DNA of 6,188 nt from CAWUIH01 sp963922495 (GTDB lineage: Bacteria > Pseudomonadota > Gammaproteobacteria > Coxiellales > Coxiellaceae). The position numbers were made by a program, and so were the translations under genes. A model generated the notes under the pieces. It was not told the DNA's origin, searched no databases, and saw only the letters and a program-made list of their open reading frames with translations. Positions 1 to 4,996 of this stretch are shown here, in pieces; the first letter of the stretch is position 1, and each line of letters begins with the position of its first letter. The stretch is taken from positions 1 through 6,188 of the forward strand of contig CAWUIH010000081.1 of the NCBI GenBank assembly GCA_963922495.1. Reading direction: 5' to 3'.

Positions 1-496
1 TACCCGTGATGGGCGTGCGAATATCGTGCGACATATTCGCAATGAATTCGGATTTAGCACGGCTGGCGGCTTCGGCTTCACGCTGTGCCTGTATTAATTT
101 TTTCTCAAATAATTTTTCACGACTGATATCGAATCCAATTCCCATCACTCCGATAATCTCACCTTCATTGTTGAAGATTGGATATTTATTGGTTAGCAAA
201 ATGAGTTGGGTGCCGTCGGGTCGTATCAGCGTTTGTTCTAAGTTAGTAATTTCGTGGCCTGATAAGACTTCTTTGTCGCGATCGCGTAATATATCCGGTG
301 TAACACCACCAGCTTGCCAGTTGAGGTCATTATCGCTTAAACCTACGATATCTTCAGGATCTTTAAGGCCTAACAGGTGAGCTAATTTCATGTTACACCC
401 TTGAAAAACAGAGTGCCTATCTTTCCAAAACACAAATTGATTGCTTTTTTCGCGGAGGTTGCGAAAAAGAAGCTGTTCCGTGAAACGTGTGCTCAT
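1..496 (-). CDS. PAS-domain sensor histidine kinase, N-terminal part (3' end outside window)
   Basis: The minus strand is open from an ATG at 496 to the window edge, giving 165 codons. Residues about 20-125 form a PAS domain of the PAS_4 type: a FVFWKDRHSVF strand, then CNMKLAHLLGL, then VGLSDNDLNW, and the closing strands around IIGVMGIGFDISRE. A helical linker follows at about 126-148 (EKKLIQAQREAEAASRAK). The HisKA H-box begins at about 149 (FIANMSHDIRTPITG), with His157 as the expected phosphorylation site. The catalytic ATPase domain, and any receiver domain, lie beyond the left edge, so simple and hybrid kinases cannot be told apart. No transmembrane segment precedes the PAS domain, so this end looks cytosolic. 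The start is fixed by an in-frame TAG three codons upstream. The ribosome binding site is poor. The ligand and partner regulator are unknown. Confidence 0.93.
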   Translation of the reverse strand, partial: MSTRFTEQLLFRNLREKSNQFVFWKDRHSVFQGCNMKLAHLLGLKDPEDIVGLSDNDLNWQAGGVTPDILRDRDKEVLSGHEITNLEQTLIRPDGTQLILLTNKYPIFNNEGEIIGVMGIGFDISREKLFEKKLIQAQREAEAASRAKSEFIANMSHDIRTPITG

Positions 497-553
497 AGTC
501 GACTACCAGGTAATTAATTAAATTAATAAAATCATATATAATCTTCAAATGAA

Positions 554-582
554 ATTATAAATAATGTTATGCTTGAATGGAA
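554..582 (-). promoter_or_regulatory. candidate promoter for the histidine kinase gene
   Basis: Reading the minus strand, a perfect TATAAT -10 box (554-559) lies 17 bases from a weak -35, TTCCAT (577-582). It sits in the only gap between the diiron-protein gene and the kinase, about 60 bases upstream of the kinase ATG. The -35 is poor and the region is very AT-rich, so a chance match is possible. Confidence 0.35.
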
Positions 583-599
583 GTTGTTTTTAGGTAAGA

Positions 600-1343
600 T
601 TAAGAGTTAAGGACTAACTCATTCAGTTTGTTTAAAAAATCATATAATAAATCGGTCATTATCCATGCTCCTTTCCGTAGGGATTTCCAGTCTTTTTCTC
701 GCTTGATTGCGTTGATCAAGCAATCTTTAAATTTTTGACCATGTTCCAAATCTATAGTGGTGTGCAGTTCAAAGTAAAGGAGGGAGTTTGGGTCGATATA
801 TGTATTTTGTTTTAAACCTTCTAGTATAAGCTTAATCCAGTGTGGGAACACATTTTCCAATCCAGGGGATACGCCACCGAGTGCAGTATAAAAAGATTCA
901 TGTTGAGATAGCTTGGTTAATTGATTAATTAGTGAAATAGTCACATTATCTTGCTGGTTATGGTCTAGTAATTCAGAGTCGGTAATCCCAAATTGGTAAC
1001 AGAAGTTTCTGAACAGTTGAGCATGTATTCCACTGCTATCTAATTGCTCAACTCGATTAATACCGCCTGATTCATCAACTAAATTGTCGATAAGTAACAA
1101 TCGAAGTGTGTCATTAGGTGCGCATGAAATTAAAGATCCTAAATATTTTGGGAAATAATCAATAAAGGCATGAAATCCCATGCAAAAAGGACGTAATTGA
1201 GTAGGCGATAAATAACTAAATCTTCTAATAATCTGAGCGGAAAGAATTTTATCTAAGGCCAATTTTGCTGTTTCATCAAAAAAGCTATCTGATGGATTTA
1301 AAATTGCGCTTGGTATGGTATTTGGAATATTTGCTATTTTCAT
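600..1343 (-). CDS. CADD-like heme-oxygenase-like diiron oxidase/oxygenase
   Basis: This 247-residue protein belongs to the heme-oxygenase-like diiron superfamily (HDO; iron-containing redox enzyme, TENA/PqqC-like all-helical fold). The signature HxxxDxxH is present as His194, Asp198, His201 (FELHTTIDLEH). Glu163 follows SPGL, and Glu91 (NLVDESGG) and His107 (GIHAQLF) complete the six ligands. By eye it tracks Chlamydia CADD, as I recall that protein: the shared FPKYL (residues 64-68), LL.DNL.DE, the Glu plus Pro four residues on (ENVFP), and Tyr190 four residues before His194. It differs by an insertion of about nine residues between Glu91 and His107, and CADD's reactive Tyr27 and Lys152 are not clearly conserved. 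Characterised relatives carry out O2-dependent chemistry (CADD p-aminobenzoate formation, UndA decarboxylation, SznF N-oxygenation). The substrate here is unknown. There is no signal peptide, so it is cytosolic. The ATG overlaps the stop of the upstream membrane-protein gene (TAATG), implying coupled translation. Confidence 0.85.
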   Translation of the reverse strand: MKIANIPNTIPSAILNPSDSFFDETAKLALDKILSAQIIRRFSYLSPTQLRPFCMGFHAFIDYFPKYLGSLISCAPNDTLRLLLIDNLVDESGGINRVEQLDSSGIHAQLFRNFCYQFGITDSELLDHNQQDNVTISLINQLTKLSQHESFYTALGGVSPGLENVFPHWIKLILEGLKQNTYIDPNSLLYFELHTTIDLEHGQKFKDCLINAIKREKDWKSLRKGAWIMTDLLYDFLNKLNELVLNS

Positions 1344-1345
1344 TA
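1341..1345 (-). promoter_or_regulatory. TAATG stop/start overlap (translational coupling)
   Basis: On the minus strand TAATG joins the TAA stop of the 462-residue membrane-protein gene to the ATG of the diiron-protein gene, sharing one base. No strong independent Shine-Dalgarno sequence precedes the second ATG. This favours termination-reinitiation and roughly matched synthesis of the two proteins. Confidence 0.75.
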
Positions 1346-2731
1346 TCGGTTACTCATCATATTATAAATTTCTGTAATGTTTTCCTTATCAGCGGAGTTA
1401 ACAAATGATTTAAAGTAATTGCAATGCAGAATTAATCTTCTTCGTTGTCGCGTTGTTTGATCTTTTGAAAAATTAAGAATAACTTCAACGGCGTCGTGTA
1501 TAAGTTGGGCAAAAGCTTCCGAACGCACTGCCAAGGGCCCAACGAAAGTCGGTATTGAAAGCAATACTTTAGAGGTTAAATTGAAATTATTCGATGACAT
1601 AAAAGACCAGGTCACAAAGGTAAGTGGAATTGCCGCAAATACCCCAGCTACAATTGCTGCAAATAAAATACTATAATGACTCAGGGAATCTGGTTGTAGT
1701 CTGGTTTCGCTACAGTTTTTACTTCTTAATATTGTTTTGTAAATCTGGATAAATCGTTTATTGACTCCGACAGCGCCTAGTGGGCAGTGACCTAACGAAG
1801 CAAAAGTTGCGAGTGTGTATTGAGTTGCAAGCGTGGAAGACTCTGTACCATGCAAACTTTCTATAATCCATTTCCCAGCTTCAAGTGTTATCACGAAATA
1901 GGAGAAACCTACTCCAGCCCCAATCAAATAACCCAATGCACTTATAATATGTTTCACATAGGGAGTTCGTGGATTAACTGCAACAACTGTGTGCGTTGAG
2001 GATGAAGTTGTTTGTTTTTGCTCAGCTTGAGTAGAAATTTTCCTAAGCTTTTGGTCTATGGATGATTTTGATTCAATGATCTCGCCATATAAACTCATTA
2101 TTTCGTCATTATTCGCATGACCCAGGGACGCTGAAAAATTTTCTAGTTTGTCGATAATGTATTTTTTGCGATCAGCATTTGTACTATCTTGTGGTTTCAA
2201 ATGACTATAAACTTGGCGACCGAGTTGATCTATGCCGTAATAATTGAAAATTGTTACCATGACAAAACCGACTATAGCGCAAATGTTGTTCATATAAGCA
2301 CCGTTGGGCACATATCTAATAGCCACGTAAGCATATTGAATGGCAGACAACATCGCTAGTAAAATACCAAGTATTTTACATATAATGGCTTTAATTTGAA
2401 TATCAGAGCCTGAAAGCTTAGATGTGTCAATGGTTTTGAAAATACGACTCAATGACACTACACCAAGTGAGCCTATAGAGATATATGCGGAGATACCGAA
2501 TAAGTAAGCTAAACCGGCAGACTGTGATGACAGTGAATATCCAAAAGATAAGCCAACAAACAGGGCGGGTATTGAACCTATTACTCCGATAAATGTTCCA
2601 AGGATATTCAGGGTAGACAATAACTTTGGCTTGGCATTTTCTTGAAAAAACAATCTGCCCAAATGAGTTCCTGACGATGAATCTGACTCACTCAGAAGAA
2701 GCGATGAAATTGCTGTATTTTTTGTCGACAT
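1343..2731 (-). CDS. polytopic membrane protein with repeated transmembrane hairpins, function unknown
   Basis: I do not recognise the family. The 462-residue protein has a polar, Ser-rich N-terminus (1-38) and about eight hydrophobic segments, near 42-64, 73-97, 113-138, 147-170, 260-283, 303-325, 354-378 and 386-412. A polar stretch likely to include helix or coiled coil (about 180-258) separates two groups of four. The C-terminal tail is basic (RQRRR at 428-432). The segments look related. GVIGSIPALFVGLSF (49-63) and GVFAAIPLTFVTWSF (363-377) share 8 of 15 residues, and second hairpin arms share an SLGVVSL / PLGAVGV / PLAVRSE pattern, suggesting internal duplication. It is the first gene of a pair: its stop overlaps the start of the diiron-protein gene by one base. 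The ATG has no clear Shine-Dalgarno sequence, but no other Met precedes the first membrane segment. Transporter, membrane scaffold and secreted effector are all possible. Confidence 0.85.
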   Translation of the reverse strand: MSTKNTAISSLLLSESDSSSGTHLGRLFFQENAKPKLLSTLNILGTFIGVIGSIPALFVGLSFGYSLSSQSAGLAYLFGISAYISIGSLGVVSLSRIFKTIDTSKLSGSDIQIKAIICKILGILLAMLSAIQYAYVAIRYVPNGAYMNNICAIVGFVMVTIFNYYGIDQLGRQVYSHLKPQDSTNADRKKYIIDKLENFSASLGHANNDEIMSLYGEIIESKSSIDQKLRKISTQAEQKQTTSSSTHTVVAVNPRTPYVKHIISALGYLIGAGVGFSYFVITLEAGKWIIESLHGTESSTLATQYTLATFASLGHCPLGAVGVNKRFIQIYKTILRSKNCSETRLQPDSLSHYSILFAAIVAGVFAAIPLTFVTWSFMSSNNFNLTSKVLLSIPTFVGPLAVRSEAFAQLIHDAVEVILNFSKDQTTRQRRRLILHCNYFKSFVNSADKENITEIYNMMSNR

Positions 2732-2771
2732 ATCAGTTACTGCAAAGGTTATCTTTAATCGTCAATTTTTT

Positions 2772-2800
2772 ATCATTAATTATTCTGTGTTTTAGTACAA
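2772..2800 (-). promoter_or_regulatory. candidate promoter of the membrane protein / diiron protein cassette
   Basis: On the minus strand TTGTAC (2795-2800) and AATGAT (2772-2777) are separated by 17 bases and would start transcription about 35 bases before the ATG at 2731. The match is 3 of 6 at -35 and 4 of 6 at -10. Position and spacing are good, but the AT-rich background lowers confidence. Confidence 0.35.
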
Positions 2801-2883
2801 TTTTTGAATTTAAAAAACAATGAATTACGATACTCAACATAAATATAAAAACTTAGCGTACATTCTACACGTTGATGCAAGAC

Positions 2884-2905
2884 AATCATTATCTCAATGA
2901 TTTTT
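2884..2905. repeat. AT-rich stem-loop
   Basis: AATCATT (2884-2890) and AATGATT (2896-2902) form a 7-bp stem with a 5-base loop. On the plus strand it runs into a short T-tract. The stem holds a single G-C pair, and no plus-strand gene ends here, so it is a weak terminator candidate at best and may be a chance dyad. Confidence 0.35.
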
Positions 2906-2986
2906 AATAATTTCTTAAGATACGCGAATATCATACCGGAGTTAGCCAGTGAAACTACTGTTGAAAATTATAGCTGCCTATCGGTC

Positions 2987-2998
2987 CTAGACCCATAA
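2987..2998 (+). repeat. 12-bp motif CTAGRCCCATWA, copy 1
   Basis: CTAGACCCATAA at 2987-2998 matches CTAGGCCCATTA at 3046-3057 in 10 of 12 positions, with starts 59 bases apart. Copy 1 overlaps a small palindrome, GGTC-cta-GACC (2983-2993). The role is unknown. Confidence 0.45.
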
Positions 2999-3021
2999 AT
3001 ATTTCTAATGCAAAAGCGACT

Positions 3022-3057
3022 TAATGGGAGTTGTGCATGCCTTTTCTAGGCCCATTA
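3022..3057. repeat. nested inverted repeat containing motif copy 2
   Basis: TAATGGG (3022-3028) pairs with CCCATTA (3051-3057) across 22 bases. The interior holds a competing small stem GCCT/AGGC (from 3040). The right arm is the end of the second CTAGRCCCATWA motif. It lies 45-80 bases downstream of the stop of the 491-residue gene, so it could shape that transcript's 3' end. On the minus strand only four U residues follow, some bases later, so it is not a classical terminator. Confidence 0.4.
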
Positions 3058-3101
3058 TCACCATGTATTAGAGGGTTGAAATCCATACCATTAGATGGTT
3101 A

Positions 3102-4577
3102 TCAATGTTGCTGACACATTTTACTTTTTTCTTCATATTTAGGTAGGCTCGCATATTCAATCTCAAACGCATTACTGAATTTTTCATCTGGGGAATCCCT
3201 AGTTGCAAATAACTTTTGCTTTATGCCATCGAAATATCCTTTCTTGTTTAAACCATAAATCAGAGTGGCAATTGCTATAACGCCGGTAACAACTGCCACT
3301 GGCCACACAATGCCGTCCAAAACTGTGGCTCCTGCGTTGAGAGAGGTTTTACTGATAGAGGCATGGGTTAGCACTGCCCATAAGCCGAACCCAACAGTAC
3401 CTGTAGAAATTAGCGATGATATTGACAGCAAAATTTTCATTGTGGTTGTAAAATATCTCTTTTTATAAACTACCTTAAAATTTGAGTCAGCAAGATCCCA
3501 AATTCCATGAGAGTTAATCTCAAATATTGGGTCAAGTTGTTCTATTGAAAGAGATAAATCATCTTTAGGTATTAATTCACGCATTGCATCGTAGCTGATG
3601 CATCTCATAATTTGCCTGGGATTTTGATTCTTTTTCAATCGTTCTAATGTTGCTCGAATATGAATATTATTGGGGGAATCTGTAACGATTATGCTGTTTT
3701 CGTATCTTAAAAGATTCATGGCACCTTCATATAGGAATCTATTTATACCAGGAATAGTTTCCATGAGTGCAGTATATAGTGGATCCTTAAAATGTTCTTT
3801 AGCTAAGCAGTTTATAGTTTCCCAAGATGCCGAGATTGGGATTTTTTTGCGAGACAGTATATTATTTTGCCAGTTACTAAAGTCTCTAATAAAATCAAAA
3901 TAGATTTTGCTGTTGGCTTTATTGCCGTTTAAATATTTCTGGAACAATAGGTGAATGCTTTTTTTGCCGTTCTCTGGCATATATGAGCCATGTAATAAGC
4001 TTTGATGATTAGTTGAGCAAAGTAAACATTTGTCTGGCAATATGATTGAAAAAGAGTTTTTATTCAATGTTACATCGAAGTCTCGATATAATATTCCGAC
4101 ATCACTTTTATCTAAATACTCTTTTTTTTGACTTTTTGGTTCAATTTGGAAGGAAATTTCTTTCAGTTTATCACAATATTTAATCGCAACTAGCCTACAA
4201 TAATCCACCAGTTCAGCTATTGTAAATTTATGATCTGGGCTATCATCATAAAGCGCTATTAAGTTTTCTGCTCTGTTTTTAATCTCCGTGTCGCTAATTT
4301 CATCTAAAAGTTGACAAAAATCGATAAAAAATACGTTTTCAAATTCTTTCTGAGCGTTTAGATTTTTGATTGCGCTAATGTGGTTTTCGGATAGAGTGCG
4401 ACTTAAATAAAGCAAGTAAACAGCAATTGAGTGTTTTTTTAATTTTCTCGCTTCTTGTTTTAAAATTGTCAAATAATTTGCTTCTCTATTCTTTATTTCG
4501 CCATTTGGAATAGGTAAGCAGTCTGCTGGTTGTTTTTCTTGTTGCAGAACCACATAAACAGATGTGGATGCTGGCAT
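3102..4577 (-). CDS. putative divergent DXD glycosyltransferase-like protein with C-terminal TM hairpin
   Basis: I do not recognise this 491-residue protein by overall sequence. Several features in order resemble DXD-type glycosyltransferases of the TcdA/TcdB or Gly_transf_sug kind. There is a hydrophobic strand followed by LSENHISAI (51-70), where these enzymes have IW-x-G and a helix. FFIDF (83-87) follows, then DYCR (125-128), then GILYRDFDV (161-169), resembling the family's GGIYLDxDV, with Asp166 and Asp168 as the candidate metal/UDP-sugar pair. SHGIW (356-360) resembles the closing H..W element. About 25 extra residues lie between DYCR and DFD, and the usual W and GG are degenerate, so the call is tentative and activity may be lost. 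C184, C187, H191 and H196 form a possible metal site. Two membrane segments (about 379-403 and 417-442) precede a charged tail. There is no signal peptide. AAAAGG lies six bases before the ATG. Confidence 0.8.
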   Translation of the reverse strand: MPASTSVYVVLQQEKQPADCLPIPNGEIKNREANYLTILKQEARKLKKHSIAVYLLYLSRTLSENHISAIKNLNAQKEFENVFFIDFCQLLDEISDTEIKNRAENLIALYDDSPDHKFTIAELVDYCRLVAIKYCDKLKEISFQIEPKSQKKEYLDKSDVGILYRDFDVTLNKNSFSIILPDKCLLCSTNHQSLLHGSYMPENGKKSIHLLFQKYLNGNKANSKIYFDFIRDFSNWQNNILSRKKIPISASWETINCLAKEHFKDPLYTALMETIPGINRFLYEGAMNLLRYENSIIVTDSPNNIHIRATLERLKKNQNPRQIMRCISYDAMRELIPKDDLSLSIEQLDPIFEINSHGIWDLADSNFKVVYKKRYFTTTMKILLSISSLISTGTVGFGLWAVLTHASISKTSLNAGATVLDGIVWPVAVVTGVIAIATLIYGLNKKGYFDGIKQKLFATRDSPDEKFSNAFEIEYASLPKYEEKSKMCQQH

Positions 4578-4583
4578 TGTGTG

Positions 4584-4589
4584 CCTTTT
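4584..4589 (-). promoter_or_regulatory. Shine-Dalgarno of the glycosyltransferase-like gene
   Basis: On the minus strand AAAAGG lies six bases before the ATG at 4577. It supports this ATG as the start over the longer AT-rich leader upstream. Confidence 0.6.
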
Positions 4590-4655
4590 GAAGGATTATT
4601 TTTGATATCGGTTTGCATTTGACCTCAATTAGGTTATTTCCGGATAATCTAATAT

Positions 4656-4684
4656 ATGCCTCTGACATTAAATAGGCATTAAAT
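4656..4684. promoter_or_regulatory. operator-like dyad and direct repeats
   Basis: ATGCCT (4656-4661) and AGGCAT (4674-4679) are exact reverse complements spaced by 12 bases. Overlapping them, CATTAAAT occurs at 4666-4673 and 4677-4684, starts 11 bases apart, about one helical turn. The arrangement lies about 80-105 bases upstream of the minus-strand gene and suits a dimeric regulator. No regulator family can be assigned. Confidence 0.35.
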
Positions 4685-4719
4685 TTCCGGACTAAACTGG
4701 TTTTGTTCTTTGGCTGGAT

Positions 4720-4887
4720 TCAATAAGGAAGTGTGCCACTCTTAAATAATGTGAGCCATTGTTACGCCACGGTATTTACAAAGAAAGAAGATGCGCATAA
4801 GGTCCTACCAGCAGATAAACTTGGTTGCAAGAGCCAAAATCAAGACACTTCAATTGCAGATGGGTGAGTGGTGCACTTCCTTATTGA
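4720..4887. mobile_element. MITE-like element bounded by ~22-bp terminal inverted repeats
   Basis: The left end (4720-4741) begins TCAATAAGGAAGTG and ends CCACTC. The right end (4866-4887), read on the minus strand, begins and ends the same way. The 22-base arms match at 20 positions, differing only in the two bases between those blocks (TG against CA). The element is 168 bp, with about 124 bp inside and no transposase. GTGTGCCA (4731-4738) and GTGAGCCA (4751-4758) recur 20 bases apart inside the left end, like the repeated transposase-binding sites at the ends of some insertion-sequence families such as IS21. No clear target duplication flanks it. It could be a non-autonomous element, an IS end-pair remnant or a long-range regulatory dyad. 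Confidence 0.45.
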
Positions 4888-4956
4888 GCTCGCGCTGTAG
4901 AAGGAATACAAAGGGCAATGACTTTTTTAATATTTATTTAATGTCAAGTTGTTACA

Positions 4957-4971
4957 TTAGGAGTTTAGGAG
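4957..4971 (+). promoter_or_regulatory. tandem Shine-Dalgarno TTAGGAG x2
   Basis: TTAGGAG occurs twice, 8 bases apart (4957-4963 and 4965-4971). The second is a strong ribosome binding site but lies 25 bases from the GTG at 4997, too far for it. The only in-frame initiator-like codon near it is ATT at 4976. Between them the frame is open back to a TAG at 4958-4960. Confidence 0.55.
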
Positions 4972-4996
4972 TAAAATTACCAAAAAAAGAGAAAAT

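Larger units (their letters stand above)
2732..3101. other. intergenic spacer with repeats and stem-loops, no gene seen
   Basis: This 370-base gap separates two minus-strand genes. I see no convincing coding sequence on either strand and no tRNA-like fold. It holds the candidate cassette promoter (2772-2800), an AT-rich stem-loop (2884-2902), two near-identical 12-bp motifs (2987-2998 and 3046-3057), a 7-bp inverted repeat (3022-3057) and a small hairpin just past the stop of the 491-residue gene (3087-3099). No strong rho-independent terminator with a U-tract is visible for that gene. Confidence 0.6.
4578..4996. other. divergent intergenic region with operator-like repeats and a MITE-like element
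   Basis: This region of about 420 bases lies between divergently transcribed genes. It carries the ribosome binding site of the glycosyltransferase-like gene, an operator-like repeat cluster (4656-4684), a possible 168-bp inverted-repeat element (4720-4887), a T/A-rich stretch (about 4921-4950) and a tandem Shine-Dalgarno before the peptidase gene. No promoter with two good hexamers was found for either gene. A plus-strand open frame at 4791-5000 has an atypical composition and no ribosome binding site, and I do not call it a gene. Confidence 0.6.

Noticed and set aside
6..380. Plus-strand open frame of 124 codons
   Set aside because: It is antisense to the PAS and H-box region of the kinase, which has unmistakable domain motifs. 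Its own translation is low-complexity and has no ribosome binding site.
2760..2765. TTGACG on the minus strand, a near-consensus -35
   Set aside because: No acceptable -10 lies 16-18 bases downstream, and the transcript would start at or inside the ATG of the membrane-protein gene.
2626..2823. Plus-strand 65-codon open frame
   Set aside because: Mostly antisense to the N-terminus of the membrane protein. Its hydrophobic character reflects T-rich promoter DNA.
3087..3099. ACCAT-tag-ATGGT hairpin as terminator of the glycosyltransferase-like gene
   Set aside because: The stem has only five pairs and no U-tract follows on the minus strand.
879..3776. 12-base identity (GAGTGCAGTATA at 879-890 and 3765-3776), encoding YTAL on the minus strand in both the diiron protein and the glycosyltransferase-like protein, followed by a nearby PG
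   Set aside because: The flanking residues do not align, and the 491-residue protein has no HxxxDxxH. I treat it as coincidence, not shared ancestry.
4486..4668. Minus-strand 60-codon open frame over the start of the glycosyltransferase-like gene
   Set aside because: It overlaps a better gene in another frame and lacks a ribosome binding site and any recognisable motif.
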